DNA of 64,000 nt from NCBI RefSeq assembly GCF_014467285.1, contig NZ_NKHR01000013.1, positions 1 to 64,000 of the forward strand, read 5' to 3'. The DNA comes from Xenorhabdus sp014467285. Its GTDB lineage: Bacteria; Pseudomonadota; Gammaproteobacteria; Enterobacterales; Enterobacteriaceae. Each line of letters opens with the position of its first letter. Positions within the stretch are counted from its first letter, which is position 1. A program made the translations under genes and the position numbers. Below the pieces are notes generated by a model. That model saw only the letters and a list, made by a program, of their open reading frames with translations. It did no database searches and was not told the DNA's origin. Of the stretch, positions 53,317-63,115 are shown one piece after another.

Positions 53317-54708
53317 TTAAGATTTGCTTAATACCACGTTTTCATCTTGTTCAAATATTTTTTTATCAGTCTGTCCCATTAATTGGCTGGTAATTGTACC
53401 TGCGGCCATTGCACCATTAACATTTAACGCTGTACGGCCCATATCAATAAGAGGCTCAACAGAAATCAACAGTGCCACCAAGGTAACAGGCAAGCCCATG
53501 GCAGGTAAAACAATGAGCGCTGCAAATGTTGCCCCACCACCAACGCCAGCAACACCAGCAGAGCTGATAGTCACAATGCCAACAAGAGTTGCAATCCACA
53601 AAGGATCAAACGGATCAATCCCTACGGTTGGAGCAACCATGACAGCAAGCATGGCCGGGTAAATACCCGCACAACCATTTTGGCCGATGGTGGCACCAAA
53701 AGACGCGGAAAAACTGGCAATAGACTCAGGCACACCGAGACGGCGAGTTTGTGTTTCAACATTCATAGGAATACTCGCCGCGCTTGAACGACTGGTAAAT
53801 GCAAATGTCAGTACAGGTCCTGCTTTTTTAAAGAATTTCAGAGGATTAATACCAATAAGTGCCAGAAGTCCGCCATGAACGACAAACATCAAACCGAGGG
53901 CAATATAGGAAGCAACGACAAAATTACCTAATTGTGTAATATCTTGAATATTGGAGCTGGCTACAACTTTAGTCATCAAAGCCATTACACCATATGGAGT
54001 TAGGCGCATAACTAATCTAACCAGTTTCATTGCCCATGACTGCATTGTATCAATGGCAATGAGAGCTCGTTCACCGCGCTCACGATCATCTTTGAGCATT
54101 TGTAATGCAGCGATGCCTAAAAATGTTGCAAAAATCACAACACTGATAATAGAAGTAGGATTTGCTCCAGTTAGGTCAGCAAAGGGATTTTTAGGAATAA
54201 AAGAGAGAATGATCTGAGGCACACTCATATCAGCAACTTTACCGATATAGTTGGTTTCAATGGCTGATAAACGAGCTGTTTCTTGAGTGCCTTGAATTAG
54301 ACCGGCTGCACTTAGTCCAAATAAATTGGCAATTACGATGCCGACTAAGGCGGAAATTGCGGTAGTGAACAACAACGTACCAATAGTCAGGAAACTGATT
54401 TTTCCTAAAGAAGATGCTTTGTGCAAACGCGCAACAGCGCTCAGGATAGAAGCGAAAACCAATGGCATGATCACCATTTGTAATAACTGCACGTAGCCAT
54501 TACCAACAATATTGAACCATTTAATTGATTCCTTCACTGTAGGATTGTTTGTGCCATAAATGATGTTCAATGCCAGTCCAAAAAAGACACCTACGGCTAA
54601 AGCCACAAGAACCTTTTTGGACAAACTCCAGTTATTTGAGCCCGCTTTTGCTAATAAAATAAGTAGTGCTACAAAAACGAGCATGTTGATGATGAGTGGT
54701 AAATTCAT
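53317..54708 (-). CDS. tcyP: L-cystine symporter TcyP
   Basis: This is a dicarboxylate/amino-acid:cation symporter family protein of 463 residues. It has the TcyP/YdjN start (NLPLIINMLVFVALLILL), many membrane helices, the re-entrant motif TFAFTSRSSAASIPMNVETQ and SFSASFGATIGQNGCAGIYP. E. coli TcyP is a high-affinity cystine importer under CysB control. Confidence 0.93.
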   Translation of the reverse strand: MNLPLIINMLVFVALLILLAKAGSNNWSLSKKVLVALAVGVFFGLALNIIYGTNNPTVKESIKWFNIVGNGYVQLLQMVIMPLVFASILSAVARLHKASSLGKISFLTIGTLLFTTAISALVGIVIANLFGLSAAGLIQGTQETARLSAIETNYIGKVADMSVPQIILSFIPKNPFADLTGANPTSIISVVIFATFLGIAALQMLKDDRERGERALIAIDTMQSWAMKLVRLVMRLTPYGVMALMTKVVASSNIQDITQLGNFVVASYIALGLMFVVHGGLLALIGINPLKFFKKAGPVLTFAFTSRSSAASIPMNVETQTRRLGVPESIASFSASFGATIGQNGCAGIYPAMLAVMVAPTVGIDPFDPLWIATLVGIVTISSAGVAGVGGGATFAALIVLPAMGLPVTLVALLISVEPLIDMGRTALNVNGAMAAGTITSQLMGQTDKKIFEQDENVVLSKS

Positions 54709-55170
54709 CCCTAGTCTCCAAAACTTTTATACCCTTTATTTCCAAGTTGCTGTGTTGTAACTTGCAATCTATTGGGTATAACGATATTTATATGATTTTT
54801 ATGTATGATATGTAACCGTGTTATGTGGTAATAGATAACTTTTTATTTTTCAGTCGCTTTTGCTGCTTGAAATTTGTCGGGTACATACCATGAAGTGTAT
54901 AAGAGAATGGTATCAGCATAAGAATCTTGTTTCTTATAATTAAATGGAATTTAATATAATTATTTTTCACTAACTAGCTTAATTGGTTATATACCCTAAT
55001 CTATTGTTGCTTTATTTTCTTCGATTTTGGCAGGTAAAAGATATATTTTCTTGAGTTATAAGTGCTGTTCAAAAAAGAATAAGAATGGATACAAAAGAAA
55101 TTTTTATGTTTTAGGGCGCCCCACTTTTTCAAATGGGGAGCTGATTTAGTGAAAATACAATTAATTGTGG
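54709..55170. other. AT-rich intergenic region upstream of tcyP
   Basis: No gene is visible. It should contain the tcyP promoter. A GGGCGCCCCA stretch at about 55112-55121, with TGGGGAG at 55134, hints at a small hairpin. Confidence 0.35.
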
Positions 55171-55770
55171 CTACTTATAGAGATTCTGTAATTTATCAAT
55201 TTGTAACTTATCTAACTGTAATTTATCCAATTGAAATTTGTCTAAATAGCCAGTGAACGAAGATTCAATATGCTGTGGAAGAATAATGGCAATGACTACC
55301 AGCAACACAGCGATGAAGCGTTCAGTTTTCTTGCGTTGCTTATCCTTACCTCTAACAATAGGAATACAAAAACGTATTCTTAATGGCCATAAAAGTGGAA
55401 TACCGGCAGGAGTCAGCATATCAGCAATCAAATGGCTGATATAACCCACAACCATGGCATGGACAAAATCAGTTGGAATAGGCCAGTCAGAGGGTATTTC
55501 AGTCTGAAATAAAGTAATACCTGCAATGAGAGCGACTAAACTGTGTGTAAACCCACGATGCCCGCACAGGCGCGCAATTGGAATGGATATGAAACGGAAT
55601 AATCTACCTAAAGTTGAACTTGGGTGATCAATATCAGGTAATAATGAAGCCAGAAGTACGCCAGGAAGCATATGTAGCCAATCTCCCTGTGCTATTTCTG
55701 GCGTAATTTCTAGCTGGTGAGCCAATACAAGGCTGGCAACGGAAAAAAGAAGGTGCCCTTCTGCTGTCAT
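55171..55770 (-). CDS. ydjM: YdjM-like inner-membrane metal-dependent hydrolase, SOS-regulated
   Basis: The 199-residue DUF457/YdjM protein has LLASLLPDIDHPSSTLGRLF and the HRGFTHSLVALIAG motif with His and Asp residues for metal, plus several membrane helices. The C-terminus carries a short amphipathic tandem repeat (DKFQLDKLQLDKLQIDKLQN), encoded by 15-bp repeats. A perfect LexA box lies 32 bases upstream, as for E. coli ydjM. The biochemical substrate is unknown. Confidence 0.9.
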   Translation of the reverse strand: MTAEGHLLFSVASLVLAHQLEITPEIAQGDWLHMLPGVLLASLLPDIDHPSSTLGRLFRFISIPIARLCGHRGFTHSLVALIAGITLFQTEIPSDWPIPTDFVHAMVVGYISHLIADMLTPAGIPLLWPLRIRFCIPIVRGKDKQRKKTERFIAVLLVVIAIILPQHIESSFTGYLDKFQLDKLQLDKLQIDKLQNLYK

Positions 55771-55801
55771 AACGATTTATACTAATTATTTATGCTGATT
55801 G

Positions 55802-55817
55802 CTGTGTATACGTACAG
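55802..55817 (-). promoter_or_regulatory. LexA (SOS) box of ydjM
   Basis: CTGTGTATACGTACAG fits CTGT-N8-ACAG exactly, with an alternating pyrimidine/purine centre. It sits 32 bases before the ydjM start. Confidence 0.9.
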
Positions 55818-55978
55818 TTGGCAGTATAGAGGGTTTTGCATAAGGATGATAGGGGGTAAATAAGAAAAATCTTTATTTATCTGAGGCATCTTAGTGGATA
55901 AGAAGTGTTTGATATTTGCGCTGCCAGATGTAAGAAAGGTGAGTATTGAACAGTAGCAGCGCAGCAGCTATTTAGCTA

Positions 55979-56644
55979 TTAAGTAATATTCTCTATTGTT
56001 AACTGTGCTAGTGAATTCAATTTGATATCTGCCAATGACCATCGGTGATCATCGAAATGATGAGTAGCAGGAACAACAATAGAGCGCATTCTTGCGGCTT
56101 TGGTTGCTATCATGCCGTTAAATGAATCTTCTAATGTGACGCAATGAATTGGTTCAACGCCAAGTTGGCTGGCAGCCTGCAAATAAACTTCCGGGTGTGG
56201 TTTGCTATGAGGTAAGTTAGCCGCAGAAACAACAACATCAAAATAATGTCGCAAGTTGAACAATTCGAGCACTTGCTCAAGCATTTCATGGGGAGATGCC
56301 GAAGCCAGACCAATTTTCAATCCACGCTCGCGGCAGAGACTTAAAGCATGTTCTACTCCGGGTAGGAGAGGGCGGTTTTCTTTAACTGATTGTACTACGT
56401 CGTTGATGATACGTTGTTCAACTTCCCTTTTGGAAGGGCCTTGCCAAGGGGATGCCTGATACCATAATTCAACAACTTTATCAATTCGTAATCCCAACGT
56501 ATCAGGCAGTTTTTCGGCTAACGTCAAATCCAGCCCCAATGCACTGAATACACTTTTTTCCCCCTGTTCCCAATAAGGCTCGGAATCAATGAGGAGGCCG
56601 TCCATATCAAAAATAGCTGCATCTATAGATAAACAAAATGACAT
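55979..56644 (-). CDS. hxpB: hexitol phosphatase B, HAD family
   Basis: HxpB (YniC) dephosphorylates 2-deoxyglucose-6-phosphate and hexitol phosphates. The ATG at 56644 starts MSFCLSIDAAIFDMDGLLID with the HAD nucleophile Asp pair; LKIGLASASPHEM is motif 2, KPHPEVYL motif 3 and VTLEDSFNGMIA motif 4. A frame-open ATG 51 bases upstream has no homology. The order hxpB-yniB-yniA is as in E. coli. Confidence 0.92.
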   Translation of the reverse strand: MSFCLSIDAAIFDMDGLLIDSEPYWEQGEKSVFSALGLDLTLAEKLPDTLGLRIDKVVELWYQASPWQGPSKREVEQRIINDVVQSVKENRPLLPGVEHALSLCRERGLKIGLASASPHEMLEQVLELFNLRHYFDVVVSAANLPHSKPHPEVYLQAASQLGVEPIHCVTLEDSFNGMIATKAARMRSIVVPATHHFDDHRWSLADIKLNSLAQLTIENIT

Positions 56645-56856
56645 CTCATATTTCTCGCGGTGATGATAATAATTGATAAGGTTTGATTGTAGCAACCTCT
56701 GTGGTTTAAATCTTGTTATAGATTGATAACAAAGAAAAAAATTTTTCTGGTAAAAACAAGAGTATTAATCTGCAAATAGGATTAAAGTTGGTTCCTTATG
56801 AGCTATCAGCTATCATTGAGTAAAAATAAAATAATTTATGTTAATGAGGAATGTTA

Positions 56857-57396
56857 ATGACTTATCAACAAGCTGGATATGTTGCTATTGCTAAACGGAT
56901 CTTGGGTTGGATTATTTTTGTACCCGCATTTTTATCAACTTTAGTTTCTGTGATTAATCTGGCGTGGCAGCATAGTGCCAAAGGTGATGGTATTAGTGCG
57001 GTATTGAATGATTTTCTTAAGATGATGGCAGAAATGATTAAATTTAATACACCATTTTTGGATTTCTTTTGGAAGCACTCTCCAACTCCTGAGCGCATGG
57101 CTGGAATTACAGGAGAAAATATTAGTTTTCTCATTATTTATATTTTAATGTTTGTTGGCTTAGCGATGAGTGCATCTGGTTTGAGAATGTATCGTCAATT
57201 TAAATTCATCAAGGAACATATTGAAGATCAAATGGTTCTGGAACAGGCTAAGGAAAGCGGAATAACTAAGGAAGAGTTGGAAGCTAAAATTAAATTTCCC
57301 CGTCATTCTTTATTCAGCCAGATTTTTACCCTTTATATATCTCCAATTATTATTGGTGCGATAGCTTATTTCTTATTTAAATTATTGGGTTGGTAA
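56857..57396 (+). CDS. yniB: YniB-like membrane protein
   Basis: The start MTYQQAGYVAIAKRILGWII aligns with E. coli YniB, so I use the ATG at 56857 rather than 56851. The 179 residues have three hydrophobic segments and a conserved middle FNTPFLDFFWKHSPTPERM. Function is unknown. Confidence 0.88.
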   Translation: MTYQQAGYVAIAKRILGWIIFVPAFLSTLVSVINLAWQHSAKGDGISAVLNDFLKMMAEMIKFNTPFLDFFWKHSPTPERMAGITGENISFLIIYILMFVGLAMSASGLRMYRQFKFIKEHIEDQMVLEQAKESGITKEELEAKIKFPRHSLFSQIFTLYISPIIIGAIAYFLFKLLGW

Positions 57397-57552
57397 TGCG
57401 AAAATATATCTTTAATATATAAATTTTTCTCTTGATTTTGATTGAACTTAAAAATCAAAAAGCTAACCCTGATTTTTGTAGAGAAATGTCATCCAGAGCT
57501 AACAATAATGATTTTTATTTTCAAATGTGATGCCGATAAAATTTTCTCATCA

Positions 57553-58416
57553 TTATTCAGATAAGAGTTTATCTACCATATTTTGCACAATCATGAAGTT
57601 ATCACCTCCGAAAAGGTTGCATCTGTTCAGTAAATAGTAGAGTTGATAAATGGGCTGACGTTCAATGAAGTCTTGTGGCAATGGCCAGATACTTTGGTAA
57701 CCATCAAAAATTTGTAAGGGAAGGTTCGGGTAAAGTGGCAACATCGCTAAGTCACATTCACGATCTCCCCAATAACAGGCAGGATCAAATATTACAGCAC
57801 AATCATCATTCAACGATGCGCAGTTTGTAGGCCATAAATCACCATGAAGGAGGGAAGGCTGAGGATGATGGGAGTGTAATTTGTCACTGACTATTTGGAC
57901 AATGAGGTTGATATCGCCAAAGACCATCCCTTGATCAGCAGCAAGTTGCAATTGCCATCCTATGCGTTTCTCCGCATAAAATTGATTCCAGCGTTTTTGC
58001 CACCCATTAGGCTGTATGGTGGTTGAAAGCATGTTATCAAAATCAAAACCAAATTTAGGTTGTTCGCTCCACTGATGTAGTTTCGCAAGATGTTGACCAA
58101 AACAATACGCGCTATGGGCATTAAATGGCTTTATAGGTAAATATTCCAGTAAAAGGAAGCTATAATTGCGATCATGCCCTACACCATAAACTTCGGGAAC
58201 GCGGGTTGTTTTGCTACGGGCCAGTAATTCCAATTGCTCTGCTTCAGCTTTAAAAACTGGCAGCATTTCTTTCACGTTGGATTTGACAAAAACATGCTGT
58301 TCACCATATTTAACGCACCAAGAACGGTGAATGTCGCCTCCTGCTAATTCCGTTTTATCGTGAATTTCAGTGTCATCAAAATGCTCACTTAATAGACGGT
58401 TCACGGTTTGCCACAT
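57553..58416 (-). CDS. yniA: fructosamine kinase family protein YniA
   Basis: The 287 residues match the ketosamine-3-kinase family: N-lobe segment GQHVFVKSNVKEMLPVFKAE, the catalytic HGD in SLLHGDLWPTNCAS and the metal-binding DPACYWGDRECDLAML. Family members phosphorylate sugar amines formed by protein glycation. The substrate of bacterial YniA is not settled. Confidence 0.92.
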   Translation of the reverse strand: MWQTVNRLLSEHFDDTEIHDKTELAGGDIHRSWCVKYGEQHVFVKSNVKEMLPVFKAEAEQLELLARSKTTRVPEVYGVGHDRNYSFLLLEYLPIKPFNAHSAYCFGQHLAKLHQWSEQPKFGFDFDNMLSTTIQPNGWQKRWNQFYAEKRIGWQLQLAADQGMVFGDINLIVQIVSDKLHSHHPQPSLLHGDLWPTNCASLNDDCAVIFDPACYWGDRECDLAMLPLYPNLPLQIFDGYQSIWPLPQDFIERQPIYQLYYLLNRCNLFGGDNFMIVQNMVDKLLSE

Positions 58417-58511
58417 GATTCACCTCATTAAGTTGACAATTGCTAAGCTCATATTACAGATAGATGCAACATTTGAACAGGTTAAAAAGGACTTTAATAG
58501 CAATTAATAAG

Positions 58512-58535
58512 GCCATATCTTAAATTGGATATGGC
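58512..58535 (-). terminator. yfeABCD operon terminator
   Basis: GCCATATC (58512-58519) and GATATGGC (58528-58535) form an 8-bp stem just past yfeD. On the minus strand it is followed by CTTATTAATTG, a weak T run. Confidence 0.65.
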
Positions 58536-58546
58536 GCTCTGGATTG

Positions 58547-59443
58547 TTAATTGGATTTTTTGGGTGTTGACAATGTTTGAGAAGGCACCTTTTCTGAGAG
58601 CTCCCTGTTCACTTTCTTGCGAGCCAATTTTATTTGGTTATAAATAAGAGCGATAGTGAAGAAAATGGCTTGGATGATTACGATGCAAGGCCCTGTTTCC
58701 CCATCAATATGGAAACTGATGATAGTACCGAGCACGCAGGATGATACAGAAGCAATCATTGCAACAATCAGCATGTGATCAAAACTCCGGCAAAGAATAA
58801 AAGCAATAATACCTGGTGAGATCAGCATGGCTATAACCAGAATAATGCCGACGGCTTGCAAAGAGGCGACGATTGTTAGAGCTAACAGAGATAATAAGCC
58901 GTAATGAAGAAGTTTCACTGGAAGGCCAACAACTCGAGCCTGATTGGGATCGAAGCAGTAGAGCATGAAATCTTTTCGCTTCAACAAAACAATAGCCAGC
59001 GTGACTCCTGCAATACACAGTGTTTGAATCAATTCACGTTGGGTAATGCCGAGTATGCTGCCAAATAGAATATGTGTCAGGTGTTGATCCGTATCTATAC
59101 GAGTGAATAAGATTAAACCAAACGCAAACATACCAGAGAAAACAATTCCCATGACAGTATCTTCTTTGATTCTGCTGTGTTCTTTCAGATATCCGGTGGC
59201 AAACGCACAAAATATACCTGAGAGAAAAGCACCTACTGCAAGTGGTATGCCTGCTGCAAAGGCCAATACGATACCGGGCAGCACGGCATGAGAAATCGCA
59301 TCACCCATCAAAGACCAGCCTTTTAAGACCAGATAACAAGAAAGCACAGCACAGACCGTACCCACTATGATGGCAGCAAAGATAGCCCGCTGCATAAATT
59401 CATGCCTGAAGGGTTCAGTCATTAATTCAATCAATGTATTCAT
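58547..59443 (-). CDS. yfeD: iron/manganese ABC transporter permease YfeD
   Basis: This ABC-3 family permease has about eight membrane helices, with the family segments KGWSLMGDAISHAVLPGIVL and GIILVIAMLISPGIIAFILC. It overlaps yfeC by four bases, and is 298 residues long. Together with YfeC it forms the channel of a Yersinia Yfe/Salmonella Sit-type importer for Fe(II) and Mn(II). Confidence 0.93.
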   Translation of the reverse strand: MNTLIELMTEPFRHEFMQRAIFAAIIVGTVCAVLSCYLVLKGWSLMGDAISHAVLPGIVLAFAAGIPLAVGAFLSGIFCAFATGYLKEHSRIKEDTVMGIVFSGMFAFGLILFTRIDTDQHLTHILFGSILGITQRELIQTLCIAGVTLAIVLLKRKDFMLYCFDPNQARVVGLPVKLLHYGLLSLLALTIVASLQAVGIILVIAMLISPGIIAFILCRSFDHMLIVAMIASVSSCVLGTIISFHIDGETGPCIVIIQAIFFTIALIYNQIKLARKKVNRELSEKVPSQTLSTPKKSN

Positions 59444-60315
59444 GGACGTCCTTCCTGAGTCAACGCCAGAGATTCCTTTCTCGCTCGTTTGCGGGAAGCC
59501 AGCATGCCATGTTTAGGGGCAAAAAAGAACGCTAACAGGAAAACCACTGTTTGTAGGGTGACAATGACACCGCCAGTTGCGCCATTAAGAAAATAGCTTA
59601 AATATGCCCCGATACCACTTGTAAGTGAACCGATGGCAACCGCAATGATTAGCAGGTTTTTAAACTTATCGGTCAGTAAATAGGCGGTTGCACCGGGGGT
59701 AACGACCATTGCGATAACCAAGATAGCGCCTACCGTCTGTAATGCGGCAACCGTGCAGGCACTTAATAAAGTAAAGAAAATGATTTTTAACCGTAATGGT
59801 GATAACCCGATAGAACGCGCGTGAGTTTCATCAAAGAAAACAACCAACAAATCTTTCCAAAGCAACATTAGGGTAATAAAAGAAACGGCGGTAATGATTT
59901 CAACTTGTAAAACATCTTCGTCAGCAATGCCTAAAATATTACCCAGAATAATGGTTTGTACGTTCACGGATGTAGGGTTCAGGGAGACGATCAGCAATCC
60001 GGCAGCAAAAAAGGTGGAGAATATAAAGCCGATTACTGCATCTTCACGCAATCGAGTGATATGACGCACCAATGTCATTGATAGTGCCGCAAGCATCCCC
60101 GTAAAAAAAGCGCCTCCAGCATAAGGCAAGCCAAGAGCATACGCACCTGCCACTCCGGGTACAACAGAGTGGGAGAGTGCATCTCCCATCAGTGACCAAC
60201 CTTTCAGCATCAGATAAGCTGATAGAAAAGCACAAACAGCACCGACGATGGCACTTACCCACATGGCCTTTACCATATAGTTGTAATTGAATGGCTGTAA
60301 AAGCAATTCCATCAT
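59440..60315 (-). CDS. yfeC: iron/manganese ABC transporter permease YfeC
   Basis: This is the second ABC-3 permease, 291 residues, with KGWSLMGDALSHSVVPGVAG and GAILVIAMVVTPGATAYLLT. It is clearly a paralogue of the next gene and overlaps both neighbours by four bases. Confidence 0.93.
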   Translation of the reverse strand: MMELLLQPFNYNYMVKAMWVSAIVGAVCAFLSAYLMLKGWSLMGDALSHSVVPGVAGAYALGLPYAGGAFFTGMLAALSMTLVRHITRLREDAVIGFIFSTFFAAGLLIVSLNPTSVNVQTIILGNILGIADEDVLQVEIITAVSFITLMLLWKDLLVVFFDETHARSIGLSPLRLKIIFFTLLSACTVAALQTVGAILVIAMVVTPGATAYLLTDKFKNLLIIAVAIGSLTSGIGAYLSYFLNGATGGVIVTLQTVVFLLAFFFAPKHGMLASRKRARKESLALTQEGRP

Positions 60316-61223
60316 GGCTGGTTTTCCTTTTGTTTTGGGCTTTGCCGTGGTGGGATATGGTGGTCATGTCCATAGAAGACAGCGGCACGTTCATCATCAG
60401 TAATGACGGTCAATGAACGAGGGTCATCATCTTCATGCAGTTCAGAACCGGAAAGATTAATATGGCGCAAGACACCGCCAAAGGTGATTTCCAGATTTTT
60501 TTGGGTAAAAGTAGTTTCAGTACGACCACTAGCCAACACTGTGCGATTGATCAAAATAACACGATCACAAAATTCAGGAACACTGCCGAGGTTGTGCGTC
60601 GATACCAAGACTAAATGTCCTTCATCCCGTAATTCACGGAGTAAATTAATGATGGCATTTTCTGTTTTCACATCTACACCGGTAAAAGGTTCATCCAGTA
60701 GCAGGACTTTTCCTTCTTGAGCGAGTGCGCGGGCTAAAAATACGCGTTTTTTCTGGCCTCCTGAAAGCTCACCAATTTGACGATCACGTAGTTCTTTTAA
60801 TCCGACACGCTCAAGAGCTTCATTCACAACCTGATGATCCCGTTTACTGGGGCGGCGTAAGAATCCCATTTTTCCGTAACGTCCCATCATCACGACATCT
60901 GAAACTAAAACCGGGAAGTTCCAATCTACATCTTCAGTTTGTGGAACATAGGCGATGATATTTTGTTTTAATGCGGTTTTTATAGATTGAGTATTGAGAG
61001 TCACTTTTCCTTGAGAAGGGGTAACTAATCCCATGATTGTTTTAAATAGTGTGGATTTTCCACTGCCATTCATACCGACCAGCGCACAAATCGTGCCGCC
61101 GGCAATATCAAAACTGGCATCATAAATAGCGGTGTGCCCATTGTTGTAAGTGACAGTCGCGTTATCAACAACCAAGTGGGGTTGCTCAAATAATGGCTGG
61201 TGGTTTAACGATGAGTGATTCAT
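60312..61223 (-). CDS. yfeB: iron/manganese ABC transporter ATPase YfeB
   Basis: The ATPase has Walker A (LVGMNGSGKSTLFKTIMG), the signature IGELSGGQKKRVFLARAL, and Walker B with catalytic Glu in KVLLLDEPFTGVD. The 303 residues end in a His-rich tail (GHDHHIPPRQSP). It drives import by the YfeCD channel and overlaps yfeA by four bases. Confidence 0.95.
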   Translation of the reverse strand: MNHSSLNHQPLFEQPHLVVDNATVTYNNGHTAIYDASFDIAGGTICALVGMNGSGKSTLFKTIMGLVTPSQGKVTLNTQSIKTALKQNIIAYVPQTEDVDWNFPVLVSDVVMMGRYGKMGFLRRPSKRDHQVVNEALERVGLKELRDRQIGELSGGQKKRVFLARALAQEGKVLLLDEPFTGVDVKTENAIINLLRELRDEGHLVLVSTHNLGSVPEFCDRVILINRTVLASGRTETTFTQKNLEITFGGVLRHINLSGSELHEDDDPRSLTVITDDERAAVFYGHDHHIPPRQSPKQKENQP

Positions 61224-62134
61224 TGATTAAATCCTTTCGCAATGGTATCTACGGTGGTATTCAGCAGGTCAATATAAGTAGGCACTGGTCCCTTTTGGGT
61301 AGAAAGAGAATCAACGTAGAGTACACTGCCGTAACGGGCTCCTGTTTCTTTACTGACTTGTTTTGCCGGTTTATCTGAGACAGTACTTTCGCTGAAAACA
61401 ACAGGGATCTTGTTAGCCCTTACTGTATCGATGACACGACGAACTTGCTGAGGGGAACCTTGTTCTTCAGCGTTAATTGGCCATAAATACACTTCCTTGA
61501 AACCATAGTCTTGTGTGAGGTAGCTAAAAGCACCTTCACTGGTGACTAACCAACGTTGTTCTTCAGGAATACGCGAGAGGCGTTCTCTGAGCGGAGCATC
61601 TAATTGGGCTATTTTTGCTGCATAAGCTTTGGCATTGCGATTATAAATTTCCGCATTTGCCGGATCGTATTTAGCAAAGGCACTACGAATATTTTCGATA
61701 TATATCAACGCATTTTTAGGTGACATCCAAGCGTGGGGATTGGGATTTTTATTGTAAGGCCCTTCGCGAATAGGCAAAGGAGTAATCCCATCGGTAATGA
61801 CAGCAGTAGGTATATCTTTCATATTTTCAAAGAAGCGTTCGAACCAACGTTCTAAGTTTAAGCCATTCCAAAGAACGAGATCTGCACGCTGTGCTTTGAT
61901 AATATCTTTAGGTGTTGGTTGGTAATCGTGGATTTCTGCACCGGGCTTTGTGATGGATTCAACAATAGCAGCATCACCAGCGATATTTTGTGCCATATCT
62001 TGAATGATAGTGAATGTCGTAACGACTCTGAACGTCTTATCTGCATGAGCGTGTTGGCTGAATAAAGCCATTGTTAGTAGCGCAATGATTAGGTTAAATA
62101 TCGGTACAGCAGAGAGAGAACGTTTTTTATTCAT
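61220..62134 (-). CDS. yfeA: iron/manganese-binding periplasmic protein YfeA
   Basis: After a signal peptide ending HAHA, the cluster A-I binding protein shows metal ligands: His in PGAEIHDYQPTPKD, His in NPHAWMSPKNAL, Glu in VTSEGAFSYLTQDYG and an Asp near the C-terminus (LYVDSLS). It is the first gene of yfeABCD, controlled by a Fur box 36 bases upstream. Confidence 0.95.
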   Translation of the reverse strand: MNKKRSLSAVPIFNLIIALLTMALFSQHAHADKTFRVVTTFTIIQDMAQNIAGDAAIVESITKPGAEIHDYQPTPKDIIKAQRADLVLWNGLNLERWFERFFENMKDIPTAVITDGITPLPIREGPYNKNPNPHAWMSPKNALIYIENIRSAFAKYDPANAEIYNRNAKAYAAKIAQLDAPLRERLSRIPEEQRWLVTSEGAFSYLTQDYGFKEVYLWPINAEEQGSPQQVRRVIDTVRANKIPVVFSESTVSDKPAKQVSKETGARYGSVLYVDSLSTQKGPVPTYIDLLNTTVDTIAKGFNQ

Positions 62135-62167
62135 TATGGCAGACCCTATTTGTTATACATATTATCT

Positions 62168-62186
62168 TTGATAATGATTATCAATA
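62168..62186 (-). promoter_or_regulatory. Fur box of yfeABCD
   Basis: The stretch TTGATAATGATTATCAATAT closely matches the 19-bp Fur consensus. It lies 36 bases upstream of yfeA, where Fur with Fe(II) would block transcription. Confidence 0.85.
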
Positions 62187-62428
62187 TCACTTGTGTGAAG
62201 TCAAGGTGATATCAGCAAAATTGATAATAGATTTGTTAGATACTCCTTTATTCTTTGTTGATTGGTATGACAGTAGTGAACCACATGCGAACAAAAAAAC
62301 AGCATATTGTCCAGAATTACCCAAGAACAATGGATTAACTTATTTTGATAAGCAATGGAAAAATATTTTTGGCTTATCGATAAAATTATATATCCTTTAT
62401 AGGATTAATTTTATTTAGGGGATACTGC

Positions 62429-63109
62429 GTGAAATTAAGACTTCGTTATATTGTGTTGGCACTGTTGTTGACGGGATGTGCAGGCCAAAAAGGGCATCAA
62501 TCAGACATCAACAGACAACCAACCGCAAAACGTATGCTGGATGGCAATAGAGCTACTTTTAGTTCTCCTAAATTGACCTATCGATCTGAACCCACTCCGT
62601 TTGATGCCTTCATTGAGCAAGCTGCAAAACGTTATGGTGTTGATGAAACCCTTATTAAAGCGATTATTCAAGTGGAGTCAGGTTTTCGTCCAGAAGTTGT
62701 CAGCAAATCGAATGCTGTTGGGTTAATGCAAATTAAAGCAACGACGGCCGGGCGAGATGCTTACAGAATGAAAGGAAAATCAGGGCAGCCGACAGTGCGT
62801 GAATTGAAAGATCCTGAAACGAACATTGACCTTGGTACTGCTTATATCAGTATGTTGAAAAAACAGCATTTGGAAGGTATTTCAAACCCAGAAACGCTGT
62901 ATTATGCAACAATAGTCGCTTATGTAAATGGTGCAGGGGCATTGCTACGTACATTTGATTCAAACCGAACTGTGGCAATTAATAAGATCAATCGAATGAC
63001 GCCTGATCAGTTTTATCAATATGTTCAAAATAATCACCCTGCACCACAGGCTCCGCGTTATTTGTGGAAAGTGAAAAATGCTTATCGTGGTTTAGCAATA
63101 ACGCAATAA
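62429..63109 (+). CDS. emtA: membrane-bound endo-type lytic transglycosylase
   Basis: EmtA (MltE) is an outer-membrane lipoprotein that cleaves murein chains internally. The lipobox ALLLTGCAG gives the lipid-bearing Cys17. The SLT domain has the catalytic Glu83 in IIQVESGFRPEVVSKSNAVG, then LMQIKATTAGRDAYR, and ends with the family segment NHPAPQAPRYLWKV. The 226 residues are about 20 more than E. coli because of a longer linker after the lipobox. Confidence 0.92.
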   Translation: MKLRLRYIVLALLLTGCAGQKGHQSDINRQPTAKRMLDGNRATFSSPKLTYRSEPTPFDAFIEQAAKRYGVDETLIKAIIQVESGFRPEVVSKSNAVGLMQIKATTAGRDAYRMKGKSGQPTVRELKDPETNIDLGTAYISMLKKQHLEGISNPETLYYATIVAYVNGAGALLRTFDSNRTVAINKINRMTPDQFYQYVQNNHPAPQAPRYLWKVKNAYRGLAITQ

Positions 63110-63115
63110 ATCAGG

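Noticed and set aside
62191..62418. 75-codon frame upstream of emtA
   Set aside because: It has a GTG start inside the yfeA promoter region, no ribosome-binding site and no recognisable features.
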